Assembly: GCA_947630245.1 (NCBI GenBank)
Contig: CANRGR010000006.1
Coordinates: 1 to 43,933, forward strand
DNA from: an uncultured Clostridia bacterium
Lineage (GTDB): Bacteria; Bacillota; Clostridia; Christensenellales; Borkfalkiaceae
Length of the DNA stretch: 43,933 bases
Reading direction: 5' to 3'
The notes under the pieces are model-generated. The model was not told the origin of the DNA, ran no database searches, and worked only from the letters and a program-made list of their open reading frames with translations. Within the stretch, counting starts at the first letter, position 1. The number at the start of each line of letters is the position of its first letter. A program made the position numbers and the translations under genes. Positions 1 to 7,844 of the stretch are shown in pieces.

Positions 1-6
1 ACCCCT

Positions 7-95
7 CACGGCGATTGCTTTCGAAGCCGTAGGCGAGCAAGCAATCGCGTGAATTAAAGCGAGCAAAGAATTTCGTGAATGAAAGCGAGCAAAAA
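7..95. repeat. 26-nt tandem repeat with covarying hairpin, copy 1
   Basis: Three units start at 33, 59 and 85 with period 26. Each unit is GCGAGC, then a 9-mer, then CGTGAATnAAA; the third unit breaks off after GCGAGC. The first 9-mer (39-47, AAGCAATCG) pairs with an upstream arm (CACGG then CGATTGCTT, 7-20), giving a hairpin with one bulged G. A second copy lies at 9344-9456 with a different but still self-complementary 9-mer. The element ends next to the rubrerythrin-operon terminator. No coding role is seen. Confidence 0.7.
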
Positions 96-104
96 ATGTA
101 TCAA

Positions 105-142
105 GGGAACCCCTTCTCCGCTTGCGCGGGGAAGGGGTTCTC
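105..142 (-). terminator. Rho-independent terminator of the rubrerythrin operon
   Basis: Arms GAGAACCCCTTCCCCG and its imperfect complement (read on the minus strand) form a GC-rich hairpin 12 nt after the last stop codon of the operon. A T-run (TTTTTT) follows a few bases downstream, inside the neighbouring repeat. Confidence 0.65.
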
Positions 143-153
143 TTATGAAGTTT

Positions 154-288
154 TTACAGATCGTCCGCGTCCTGCGTGGGGATCTCCCGATCGTCCGTGG
201 TCACACCCGTGTAACTGCCGAGCGTGTCCTCGTCGGAGCGCATCTTCGCTCCCCGTTTCAACGCGGAATTCTTTTCCGACTTCATCAT
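154..288 (-). CDS. small acidic protein ending in QDADDL, third gene of the rubrerythrin operon
   Basis: Micro-ORF of 44 aa whose ATG overlaps the stop of the preceding small gene (ATGA), which suggests translational coupling. A second in-frame ATG at 243 has its own GGGGAG ribosome binding site 5 nt upstream and would give 29 aa (MRSDEDTLGSYTG...). The C-terminal part, with GSYTG and the end QDADDL, resembles short hypothetical proteins I recall from Clostridia; I know of no function. It has no signal peptide or membrane segment and is charged and probably cytoplasmic. The overlaps on both sides and the terminator directly after it argue for a real gene. Confidence 0.55.
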   Translation of the reverse strand: MMKSEKNSALKRGAKMRSDEDTLGSYTGVTTDDREIPTQDADDL

Positions 289-401
289 TCGCAATGGGAG
301 CCCGAGGACTTCTTCGCGCTGCAATTCTTTGCGTTCTTCGTCTCGCAGCCGCTCTTGTTCCGGGACGCACTGCTTTCGCCGTTCGTCTTTTTGTTCTTCA
401 T
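285..401 (-). CDS. small Lys/Asn/Ser/Cys-rich protein, second gene of the rubrerythrin operon
   Basis: Micro-ORF of 38 aa. Its ATG overlaps the rubrerythrin stop (ATGA), and an AAGGAG site lies 5 nt upstream inside the rubrerythrin 3' end. The protein is polar and low in complexity (rich in K, N, S) with three cysteines at spaced positions (SGCE, KNCS, SHCE). Such composition occurs in small proteins beside rubrerythrins in other Clostridia, which is a recollection and not a database result. The cysteines could bind metal or take part in redox chemistry, but no recognised motif is present. Function unknown. Confidence 0.55.
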   Translation of the reverse strand: MKNKKTNGESSASRNKSGCETKNAKNCSAKKSSGSHCE

Positions 402-994
402 AAATTCTCCTTTTTGAAGGGAAGATGAAGTTCGACTTCGCCCTGTGACGCTCCGCACAGCGGGCAGATATTCCATGCCTCTTTGGTTGTGTGCATATAT
501 CCGCACTCGCTGCAAATCCACAGCATCGGCCGTTCCGCCTTGTAGAGGGAGCCGTCCTTGAACGCCTCGTACAGATATTCGAAGATGATCCGATGATTTT
601 GTTCCACCTTCGCCACTTGCTCGAATTTGAGCGCAAGTTGCCCAAACCCCTCTTTCCGCGCCGTCTCCGCAAATCCGGGATAGAGGACTTCCGCCTCATC
701 CTGTTCGTCAATCGCCGCAAAGTGCAGATTTTCTTCGATCGTGCCTGCGTGGAAGGGATAATCCGCGTCGATGTGGATGTTATCCTGACTTCCCGCATTC
801 TGCAAGATCGCCTCGAAGAAAACCTTTGCGTGATTGGTTTCGTTTTTTGCGATCGTGCGGATGGTATCCGCAAGAACTTCGTATCCCTGCTTCATTGCCA
901 TCTTTGCCGTGAGTTGATATCGCATGCCCGCCTGACATTCCCCCGCAAAACCTCTTGCGAGATTGTGAAAGGTCTGCGTCTTGGTGAATTCCAT
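398..994 (-). CDS. rbr: rubrerythrin
   Basis: Non-haem diiron peroxidase that reduces hydrogen peroxide in anaerobes, taking electrons through a rubredoxin-like site; cytoplasmic. The 198-aa product has the expected length and order: an N-terminal ferritin-like four-helix bundle with the two diiron ExxH motifs (ETNH and EQNH), then a C-terminal rubredoxin-type iron site with paired CxxC motifs (CSECG and CPLCG). The start at 994 is preceded by GGGAGGA. It is the first gene of a three-gene unit, overlapping the next small ORF by 4 nt. The product fits oxidative-stress defence in a strict anaerobe. Confidence 0.95.
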   Translation of the reverse strand: MEFTKTQTFHNLARGFAGECQAGMRYQLTAKMAMKQGYEVLADTIRTIAKNETNHAKVFFEAILQNAGSQDNIHIDADYPFHAGTIEENLHFAAIDEQDEAEVLYPGFAETARKEGFGQLALKFEQVAKVEQNHRIIFEYLYEAFKDGSLYKAERPMLWICSECGYMHTTKEAWNICPLCGASQGEVELHLPFKKENL

Positions 995-1069
995 TTCCGT
1001 CCTCCCTTACGCTAATCATTTTGGACGGGACGGGTCGGGTTTATACTTCCACTGCGGTGGCAAATTTTA

Positions 1070-1102
1070 GCGCCCGCCGCGGGAATCTCCCGCGGCGGGC
1101 GC
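1070..1102. terminator. hairpin terminator after the XRE gene
   Basis: A perfect 15-bp GC stem (1070-1084 with 1088-1102) lies 11 nt after the stop of the minus-strand regulator and upstream of the rubrerythrin gene. The T-tract on the minus strand is weak (TAAAATTT). Confidence 0.6.
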
Positions 1103-1113
1103 TTCCTTGCATG

Positions 1114-2460
1114 TTACAATTTCACTTTCAGGCGTTCCCGCCCGATGAGGCAGACGAGCAGACAAATCACGCCGTCCGCCAACAAAATCGCCGCGCCGAT
1201 CGCCCACCCGAGGGTGCGGAAATTCTCCACAAAGACGCGCTCATAGAACGCCGCGTCCCCTTCCGTGCGGATCTCGTAATACATTTCCACCACCGTATTT
1301 CCGCCGAACATCACTTCCCCCATGACTCCCTTGCGCAGGTTGTAGACGAAAAACCCGTCCTCCGCAATCAGCCGATCCGCCATGATCTCCACCCACACAT
1401 GGGTCTCCCTCGAAATTTGCACCGTGCAGTAGTCCCGATAAAAGCAGTAGGAAATGTGCTCGTCGAACGCGTATTGTTTCTCGTATTCGATGCCCGTCCC
1501 CAGCCCCTCGGAAAGTTCGGAAAGCGGGACGGAATACTCCCCTCCGCCGACCTCGACCGATTCCATATAACGCCTGAAACTTGCCCGATCGGCAGAATAG
1601 AGCAGATCGCGCGTCGTAACGTTGACAAGGGACAGCGTAATCACAAGCGCAAGGGCGACCGCGCACGGAATGAGCCCGAAGAGCGCCGTTTTTTTGTACC
1701 GTTTTGCGTTTCGGGCGGCGATCTGCGCGCCCGCTTCGCCGCCGAACTTCCTCTCCGCACGGTGGGCGAGCAATCCTCCGAACAAACATTTTCCGATCGC
1801 AAAGAGAAAAAATACGGCGGCAGAGGCGGCAAAAACGCCTTCGCGCACCGTCCCCGCGACGATCGGAACAAGACAGACCCCTCCGAACAGGAGGGATATT
1901 CCCGCCGAAACAGCGTTCAACATGCCGACCCGTCTGCGCAAAAGCAGGCAATAGGCGCCGTAGCCCTCCGCTTCCTCGTCGGCGGAGTTTTCGGCGTTTC
2001 TCCAAAGCGCGAGAATGCAGACGGCGCAGAGGAGGAAGGTGACAAGTCCCAAAATGAGAAGGAGAAGCCACCACCGCCACCCGACCCACACGACGGTGGA
2101 AAAATCGACGTACAGTCCGAGAAAGAAGAGCAAAAGCCCCGTCGCATACGCGCCGAAGAGAATGGACGACCGCATAAAAAAGGCGTTCATCTTCTTTTTG
2201 AGGAGCTTGCGTTCCGACTTTTCGGAGAGCGCGGGACGGGAAGCCGCCTCCGCGTTCCGCTCGCCCGCCAAGATCTCGTCCGCCGTGACCCCATAGAGTT
2301 CCGCGAGAGCGGGAAGAAGGAGAATATCGGGCATCGCCGCGCCCCGCTCCCATGCCGAGACGGTGCGGTTGCTGACGGAGAGACGGTCCGCGACTTCCTG
2401 TTGGGTATAGCCGTGCGCTCTGCGGAGCGTCGCCAGAAATTCGCCGATGGATTGTTTCAT
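1114..2460 (-). CDS. XRE-family helix-turn-helix protein with membrane domain
   Basis: Membrane-bound predicted transcription regulator of 448 aa. Residues about 6-60 form an XRE/Cro-type helix-turn-helix (TQQEVADRLSVSNRTVSAWE is the typical recognition region). A basic linker follows, then about five hydrophobic segments (near 95-120, 128-150, 180-200, 208-228, 262-282), a roughly 100-residue extracytoplasmic stretch and a final membrane helix near 420-440. The start has GAGGTGAG upstream. HTH plus multi-TM proteins of this kind are common orphan regulators in Firmicutes and are thought to sense envelope signals; the target here is not evident. It is transcribed alone, from its own promoter, and ends at a strong hairpin. 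Confidence 0.8.
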   Translation of the reverse strand: MKQSIGEFLATLRRAHGYTQQEVADRLSVSNRTVSAWERGAAMPDILLLPALAELYGVTADEILAGERNAEAASRPALSEKSERKLLKKKMNAFFMRSSILFGAYATGLLLFFLGLYVDFSTVVWVGWRWWLLLLILGLVTFLLCAVCILALWRNAENSADEEAEGYGAYCLLLRRRVGMLNAVSAGISLLFGGVCLVPIVAGTVREGVFAASAAVFFLFAIGKCLFGGLLAHRAERKFGGEAGAQIAARNAKRYKKTALFGLIPCAVALALVITLSLVNVTTRDLLYSADRASFRRYMESVEVGGGEYSVPLSELSEGLGTGIEYEKQYAFDEHISYCFYRDYCTVQISRETHVWVEIMADRLIAEDGFFVYNLRKGVMGEVMFGGNTVVEMYYEIRTEGDAAFYERVFVENFRTLGWAIGAAILLADGVICLLVCLIGRERLKVKL

Positions 2461-2477
2461 GTTCTCACCTCGCCCTC

Positions 2478-2506
2478 ATTCTACTCCTTTGAGAGCGAAA
2501 AAGCAA
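2478..2506 (-). promoter_or_regulatory. sigma-A promoter of the XRE gene
   Basis: TTGCTT (-35) and TAGAAT (-10) lie 17 nt apart on the minus strand, with the -10 box 17 nt upstream of the ATG at 2460. Confidence 0.6.
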
Positions 2507-2591
2507 GGCATCGTTCTTGGAATTTGTCTATGATTCATGGAATCCGTCAAAATACAGCGAGTTTGAGTTGAAAAAAAAATGAAAGTTTTCC

Positions 2592-2620
2592 TTGTCAAAC
2601 TCCCAAAGATGTGCTATACT
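2592..2620 (+). promoter_or_regulatory. sigma-A promoter with a long structured leader
   Basis: TTGTCA, 17-nt spacer, TATACT. The expected start is near 2627, about 188 nt upstream of the next coding start, so the transcript has a long 5' leader. Confidence 0.75.
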
Positions 2621-2625
2621 GAAAC

Positions 2626-2761
2626 TGCGCCACAACTGAATATGAATTTGAAAACATGGCTACAACTTTGGCAAGGTGTATCCTTTTTTCCGTGTTTTCG
2701 GATTCTGGAAACGGTTGTGGCGCAACACATCGGGATACTCTCTGCGGGCGTTCCCAATGTG
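2626..2761 (+). promoter_or_regulatory. structured 5' leader (possible cis-regulatory RNA or small RNA)
   Basis: The predicted transcript opens with TGCGCCACAAC (2626-2636), which pairs perfectly with GTTGTGGCGCA (2714-2724). Inside, GAATTTGAAAAC pairs with GTTTTCGGATTC, including two G-U pairs, to give a roughly 100-nt two-tier hairpin. A second hairpin follows (CACATCGGGA with TCCCAATGTG, 2726-2761), then a T-rich stretch near 2770-2777. A competing pairing of GCGGGC (near 2744) with GCCCGC (near 2778) is possible. It matches no riboswitch class I recognise. Confidence 0.45.
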
Positions 2762-2814
2762 GAGCGTCCTTATTTTTTGCCCGCAAATTATCTTATCCGA
2801 AGGAGAAAACGAAA

Positions 2815-4281
2815 ATGGAACAAGACAAACAGAAAATCCTCAGTGATCTGTATGCGATCCGTGCGACGATGTCTCTCATTGCCGAAAACGACGAGAAAAA
2901 TGCCGAACCGGAACGGCAGGCGATCGACAATTTGGAAGACCAACAATGGCATACGCAACATGAAGAAATCCCGAATTCGAAAAAAAGGTTCGTGGATACG
3001 TTATCTCAAAGAAAGAAGAACTCGAAAGATCGCATGGAGCAACTGCGCACGGAGCGAGAGCGTAAATTGTCGAAACTGCGCATGGAGCGAGAGAGAAAAG
3101 AACAGGATTATAATTTTCGCAAAAGTCTGACAAATTATTCGTTTGCGTCTTGCCTGTGGGAAACACTTTGGGATCATTCAAAAGTCGGATGCTTGTTGGG
3201 CGTAATTCTTGTGATCATGATTATCGTAAGCGTTGCACTTTGTTTTATATTGGGAGGTACATTGAGCGATTGGGCAGATTGGGCACATGATCTGTTTACT
3301 TCTTTAGACGACCAATGGTCGTTAAACGATTATTGGTCCGGCGTATTGATTACAGCCATAATTTGTTTTGCAATCATCTGTGCGTATTTTTTCGGAATTT
3401 GTATTTCCACAACTGTTTCTGTTCGAATACGTCGCAAGTTACAGTATAAGCGGAGTGAAGCGGAATTTCAGCAAGTCAATCGGAGACTCTATGCGGAATC
3501 CCAACGAGTCGATCCGGAACTGGCTAATGCGACCGAAATATACGAAGCATACAATGAAAGAGTCGGTGATGTGAAGTATTCTTGGGAATCTCCCGCTTTG
3601 AAAAATGTGAATGTGGTGACGCATTACAACGCTGAGATATTCGCATTGGTTCAGGCGCATGAAAGTGAGGTTGCCGACTTGGAGAAGAAAATCGAAAATC
3701 TTGAACTGCAAAAAGAACCGCACAACGAACGATTGAAATCCAATGGGGAAAAGGTATCGGCAATCGTTGAAAGTGCAACAAAGGCGTACCCGCTCATTGA
3801 TCTTCGCGATTGGGAAAACGTTGACCTTCTCATCTATTATTTCGAAACAGGTCGCGCCGACGATATGAAAGAGGCGTTGCAACTTGTCGACCGCCAACGG
3901 CAGACGGAAATACTCGCAAAAGCCATTGCAATGGCGTCCGCGGAAATAAGTAAGACCATTCATCAATCAATGAATCGACTCGGAAACGCGTTGGCGCAAT
4001 CTTTCAGCCTGCTCTCGTCGCAAATGGCGAAACAGCACGGCGAGATTTTGAAGGGCATGGAGGAGCAGACGGCGGCGCAACTCAAAGAAATCCGCGCACA
4101 AACTGCGGCGCAACAAGCCGCTTCCGAAGCGCAACTCAAAGAAATCCGCGCGCAAACGGCGGCACAGCTTTCTTCACAAGAGATGAATCGCGCACTGCTC
4201 GAAAAAATATCGGAGTCAAGCAGAGACCTTGCCGAACAAATGCGCCGCCAAATGCGCGAAGTGCATGGAATTCCCGTATAA
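2815..4281 (+). CDS. unknown two-TM coiled-coil membrane protein
   Basis: Not recognised as a named family. The 488-aa start (ATG at 2815) is chosen because AAGGAGAA lies just upstream and the earlier in-frame region is leader RNA. Visible parts: a highly charged N-terminal coiled coil (about 60-105, with RTERERKLSKLRMERERK), membrane helix 1 (about 123-148), membrane helix 2 (about 176-200), a long cytoplasmic coiled-coil region, and a conserved-looking block near 328-362 (DLRDWENVDLLIYYFETGR). A 13-residue unit, AQLKEIRAQTAAQ, occurs twice (421-433 and 439-451). Base composition is clearly more AT-rich than the flanking genes, which suggests acquisition. It stands alone between a structured leader and a bidirectional terminator. 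A scaffold or stress-related membrane role is conceivable but unsupported. Confidence 0.8.
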   Translation: MEQDKQKILSDLYAIRATMSLIAENDEKNAEPERQAIDNLEDQQWHTQHEEIPNSKKRFVDTLSQRKKNSKDRMEQLRTERERKLSKLRMERERKEQDYNFRKSLTNYSFASCLWETLWDHSKVGCLLGVILVIMIIVSVALCFILGGTLSDWADWAHDLFTSLDDQWSLNDYWSGVLITAIICFAIICAYFFGICISTTVSVRIRRKLQYKRSEAEFQQVNRRLYAESQRVDPELANATEIYEAYNERVGDVKYSWESPALKNVNVVTHYNAEIFALVQAHESEVADLEKKIENLELQKEPHNERLKSNGEKVSAIVESATKAYPLIDLRDWENVDLLIYYFETGRADDMKEALQLVDRQRQTEILAKAIAMASAEISKTIHQSMNRLGNALAQSFSLLSSQMAKQHGEILKGMEEQTAAQLKEIRAQTAAQQAASEAQLKEIRAQTAAQLSSQEMNRALLEKISESSRDLAEQMRRQMREVHGIPV

Positions 4282-4310
4282 GAGGTCTCCCCGTCGGCTT
4301 GATCGGAAAA

Positions 4311-4352
4311 CAGCAGCCCTCCCCCGCGCAAAAGCGCGGGGGAGGGCTGCTG
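4311..4352. terminator. bidirectional terminator between convergent genes
   Basis: A perfect 19-bp stem (4311-4329 with 4334-4352) with an AAAA loop. TTTT follows on the minus strand and a short mixed tract on the plus strand. It serves the plus-strand coiled-coil gene and the minus-strand ABC operon. Confidence 0.85.
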
Positions 4353-4383
4353 ACACAAAAACCCTTGCTAATTTTCCATATAA

Positions 4384-6126
4384 TCACTCCGCGAACTGTG
4401 CGTTGTAGAGTTCGTAATAGAACCCGCGGCGGGACAGGAGCTCGTCGTGCGTGCCCTGTTCGATGATCGTCCCCGCCTTCATCACGAGAATGAGATCGGC
4501 GCCTTTGACGGTGGAAAGCCGGTGCGCCACGACGAAACACGTCCGCCCCTGCATGAGTTTTTGAAAGGCGTCCTGCACTCTGAGTTCGGTACGGGTATCA
4601 ATGTTGCTCGTCGCCTCGTCGAGAATGAGCATGGGCGGGCGGCAGAGCATGACGCGCGCAATGCACAGGAGCTGTTTCTGACCCTGCGAGAGCGTGCCCT
4701 CGTTGCCGATCACCGTGTCGTACCCCTCGGGCAGGCGCAAGATAAAATTATGCGCGTGCGCCGCCTTCGCCGCCTCGATCATCTCCCCGTCGCTCGCCTC
4801 GGGATTTCCCATTTTGAGATTTTCGCGGACGGTCGCCGTTTTGAGCCAGGTATCCTGCAACACCATGCCGTAATTTTCGCGCAGAGACTTCCTCGTCACC
4901 GTACGGACGTCCCTTCCGTCCACCGTGACCGCGCCGCCGTCCGCGTCGTAAAACCGCATTAAAAGGTTGATGAGGGTCGTCTTGCCGCATCCCGTGGGAC
5001 CGACGATCGCCACCCGCTTGCCCGCCGGCGCAAGAACGTTGAGATGTTCGATGAGCTTTTTTTCGGGGTCGTAGGAAAAGGAGAGATCGCGGAGCGCGAC
5101 TTCTCCGCGCGCCCTGCCGAGATCGGCATTCTCCGCGTCCGACGGTTCCTCCTCTTCGCAAAGAAGGGTGAAAATCCGCGACGCGCAGGCGAGCGCATTC
5201 GAGAACTCGGTGATGACTTCGGAAATTTCGTTGAACGGTTTGGTATATTGGGAGGAATAGCTGAGCAGCGAGCTCAGATTTCCCACCGTGAAGGGCGCGG
5301 CGGATCCGCCCGTTGAGAGCACCGTAAACGCGCCCGAAAGGGCGACGAGGGCGTAGATACAGGCATTGATGAAGCGGGTCGTGGGGTTGGTCGTCGAGGA
5401 GAAGAACACCGCTTTGAGACTGCATTTTTGCAGACGGGTATTGATTTCTTCAAACGTCTTTGTATTTTCCTCCTCGTGCGAGAACGCCTTGACGACTTTG
5501 AGATTCCCCACGATCTCATCGATGAACGCCGTCTGTTCGGCGCGCACCTCAGATTGTTTGCCGAACATCGAATACGTGCGCGAGGAGATGAACTTCGCCG
5601 CAAAGAGGGAGAGCGGGGTCATGAAAACGACGACGAGCGCGATCTGCCAGCGCATGAAGAACATGATGAACAGGACGCCGAGAATGGTCGCAACGCCCGT
5701 GAACAGCTGCGTGAAGCCGAGGAGCAACCCGTCCGAGAACTGCTCCGCGTCCGTGATGACGAGGCTCGCCGTCTCGCCGTAGGCGCGCGCGTCGAGATAT
5801 CTGAGCGGGAGCATTTTGAACTTGGCAAAGACGTCGCGGCGCAAATCCGCAAGGACGTGATAGGCGATGCGGTTGCTTGCGATGCTCACCAGCCACTGCG
5901 AAACGGAGGCGACGGCGATACAGCCGCCGATCGCAAGAAAGATCCTCAACAGCCGCTCCGTGTCCACATTTCCCGCCCCGACGATGCAGTCGATGCCCAA
6001 TCCGGAAAGATAGGGCGCCGCGAGCGTTGCGGCGACGTTGGCGAGCGCGAGCAGAACGGTGAGAACGAGAGTGAGCCAATAGGGTCTCAGATAGTGCAGA
6101 ATTTTGCGGAACGTACGGTTTTTCAT
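4384..6126 (-). CDS. ABC exporter half-transporter, catalytic partner
   Basis: Membrane efflux half-transporter of 580 aa: six-helix exporter domain (about 15-300) followed by a nucleotide-binding domain. Motifs seen: Walker A GPTGCGKTT, signature LSQGQ, Walker B LILDEATS with the catalytic glutamate, and the H-loop histidine (VVAHRLSTV). The catalytic residues are intact, but its signature is the variant LSQGQ. Its ATG overlaps the stop of the upstream half-transporter (ATGA), so the two are co-translated and almost certainly form a heterodimer of the TM287/288, LmrCD or BmrCD type. The substrate (drug, lipid or peptide) cannot be inferred. Confidence 0.9.
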   Translation of the reverse strand: MKNRTFRKILHYLRPYWLTLVLTVLLALANVAATLAAPYLSGLGIDCIVGAGNVDTERLLRIFLAIGGCIAVASVSQWLVSIASNRIAYHVLADLRRDVFAKFKMLPLRYLDARAYGETASLVITDAEQFSDGLLLGFTQLFTGVATILGVLFIMFFMRWQIALVVVFMTPLSLFAAKFISSRTYSMFGKQSEVRAEQTAFIDEIVGNLKVVKAFSHEEENTKTFEEINTRLQKCSLKAVFFSSTTNPTTRFINACIYALVALSGAFTVLSTGGSAAPFTVGNLSSLLSYSSQYTKPFNEISEVITEFSNALACASRIFTLLCEEEEPSDAENADLGRARGEVALRDLSFSYDPEKKLIEHLNVLAPAGKRVAIVGPTGCGKTTLINLLMRFYDADGGAVTVDGRDVRTVTRKSLRENYGMVLQDTWLKTATVRENLKMGNPEASDGEMIEAAKAAHAHNFILRLPEGYDTVIGNEGTLSQGQKQLLCIARVMLCRPPMLILDEATSNIDTRTELRVQDAFQKLMQGRTCFVVAHRLSTVKGADLILVMKAGTIIEQGTHDELLSRRGFYYELYNAQFAE

Positions 6127-7835
6127 GCGCTCCCCCTCTCCTGCGACAGCGCGATTTCGCGATACACTTCGCAGGTCTGAATGAGCTCCTCATGCGTGCC
6201 GATTCCCGCCGCCCTGCCGTCTTCGAGCACGACGATTTTATCCGCAAACCGCACCGAACTCGCCCGCTGGGAGACGAGAAAGACCGTACAGCCGAGCGTT
6301 CTGACGGCGGCGCGCAGATTCCGGTCGGTGGCATAGTCGAGCGCGGAGGAGGAGTCGTCGAGGATGAGAATCTCGGGATTTTTGACGAGCGCGCGGGCGA
6401 TCGTGAGCCGTTGGCGCTGTCCGCCCGAGAAGTTCTTGCCCTCCTGCTTCACTTCGCCGTCCAATCCGCCCTTCGCTTCGAGAATGTCCTCCGCCTGCGC
6501 CAGCTTCACTGCGCGGAGAAGTTCTTCCTCCGTCGCGTTTTCGTTTCCCCAGAGCAGGTTGGAGCGGATCGTCCCCTTGAACAGCACCGCCTTTTGCGGA
6601 ACGAGCGCGATTTTTTCGCGTAGCGTCTCCGCGGGCGTGCCCGCAACGTCCCTCCCGTCGACGAGAATTTTCCCCTCCGTCGCCGCGTAAAAGCGGGGAA
6701 TCAGGTTGACGAGCGTGCTCTTGCCCGAGCCCGTTCCGCCCAAAATGCCGACCGTCTGCCCTTTTTCCGCCGAAAAGTCGATGTCCGTCAGCGCGTTCGC
6801 CCCGCCGCCCTCGTAGGAGAAGGAGACGTTCCCGAACACCACCGCGGGCGCGTCCCGCCGCGGCGCCTCCTCCGGCGCAAGCAGGCTCGGCTCGCCTTCC
6901 AGATCGAGAATCTTCCCGATCCGCTTCTGGCAGGAGATCGCCTTCGTGAGCGTGACGATCAGATTCGCGAGTTTGACGAGCTCGATGAGGATCTGGGCGA
7001 GATAGTTGGAAAGCGCGAGAACGTCCCCCTGCCGGAGCGCGCCGCCGTCCACGCGGATTGCGCCGACATACAGAAGCGCGATGAGAGCAAGGTTGACGAG
7101 CGCATAAGTGAACGGACCCGTGAGCGCGGCGATCCGTCCCACCCGTTTCTGCGCGCGCAGAAGGGCGCCGTTGCGGGCGGCAAATTCCGCCTCTTCCCGC
7201 TCTTCGAGCGAGAACGCGCGGATGACCCGCACGCCCGATAAATTCTCCCGCGTCGAGAGATACACCTTGTCGAGGCAGTCCTGCGCATGGCGGTAGAGCG
7301 GAATACAGACGCCCATCACCGCAAAGATTACGAGGGCGAGGCAGGGAATGACCGCCAAAAAGACGAGCGCGGCGCGGCTGTCCACGAAGAACGCCATCGC
7401 CATCGCCCCGAACACGATGAACGGGGAGCGGAGAATGATGCGCAGAAACATATTCACGCCCGCCTGCACCTGATTGACGTCGCTCGTCATACGGGTGATC
7501 ATGGCAGACGTGCCGAGGCGGTCGATCTGCGCAAAGGAGAGCGATTGCAGTTTGCAAAAGAGCTGCGATCTCAGCCGCGCGGAGACGCCGACCGCCGCCT
7601 TCGCCGCAAAATACTGCGCCGTGAGCGCAAATCCCAGCCCGAGCACGCCGAAGGAGATGAGCAGAATACAGGCATTGACGATGTACGGCTTGTCCCCGTT
7701 TGCGATTCCCACGTTCACGATCGCCGCCACGACGAGGGGAACGGTGAGTTCCATGCACACTTCGAGCAGTTTGAAAAGAGGCGAGAGGATCGCCTCCTTT
7801 TTGTAGTATGCAAGACAGGAGAAGAGATGTTTCAA
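6123..7835 (-). CDS. ABC exporter half-transporter, degenerate partner
   Basis: 570-aa membrane half-transporter with six predicted helices and a C-terminal ATPase domain. Walker A (GGTGSGKST) and the signature (FSGGQ) are canonical. Walker B reads ILILDDSS, so the catalytic glutamate is aspartate, and the H-loop position reads SQR, with glutamine in place of histidine. This is the pattern of the degenerate subunit in asymmetric heterodimeric exporters, where one ATP site hydrolyses and the other mainly binds. The start is TTG at 7835, supported by AGGGGGA just upstream. It lies 9 nt after the cation antiporter and overlaps the catalytic partner by 4 nt. Confidence 0.9.
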   Translation of the reverse strand: MKHLFSCLAYYKKEAILSPLFKLLEVCMELTVPLVVAAIVNVGIANGDKPYIVNACILLISFGVLGLGFALTAQYFAAKAAVGVSARLRSQLFCKLQSLSFAQIDRLGTSAMITRMTSDVNQVQAGVNMFLRIILRSPFIVFGAMAMAFFVDSRAALVFLAVIPCLALVIFAVMGVCIPLYRHAQDCLDKVYLSTRENLSGVRVIRAFSLEEREEAEFAARNGALLRAQKRVGRIAALTGPFTYALVNLALIALLYVGAIRVDGGALRQGDVLALSNYLAQILIELVKLANLIVTLTKAISCQKRIGKILDLEGEPSLLAPEEAPRRDAPAVVFGNVSFSYEGGGANALTDIDFSAEKGQTVGILGGTGSGKSTLVNLIPRFYAATEGKILVDGRDVAGTPAETLREKIALVPQKAVLFKGTIRSNLLWGNENATEEELLRAVKLAQAEDILEAKGGLDGEVKQEGKNFSGGQRQRLTIARALVKNPEILILDDSSSALDYATDRNLRAAVRTLGCTVFLVSQRASSVRFADKIVVLEDGRAAGIGTHEELIQTCEVYREIALSQERGSA

Positions 7836-7844
7836 GAGATCCCC

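Noticed and set aside
33-95. Possible CRISPR array from 26-nt spaced repeats
   Set aside because: Units abut without spacers, only three occur, and no cas gene is present.
1049-1060. CCACTGCGGTGG palindrome upstream of rubrerythrin as an operator
   Set aside because: It is a 12-nt palindrome only, matches no PerR or Fur box I know, and cannot be tied to a clear promoter.
2626-2761. 6S RNA or retron msr-msd
   Set aside because: The hairpin is too short for a typical 6S RNA and lacks a clear central bubble of the right size; there is no reverse transcriptase nearby.
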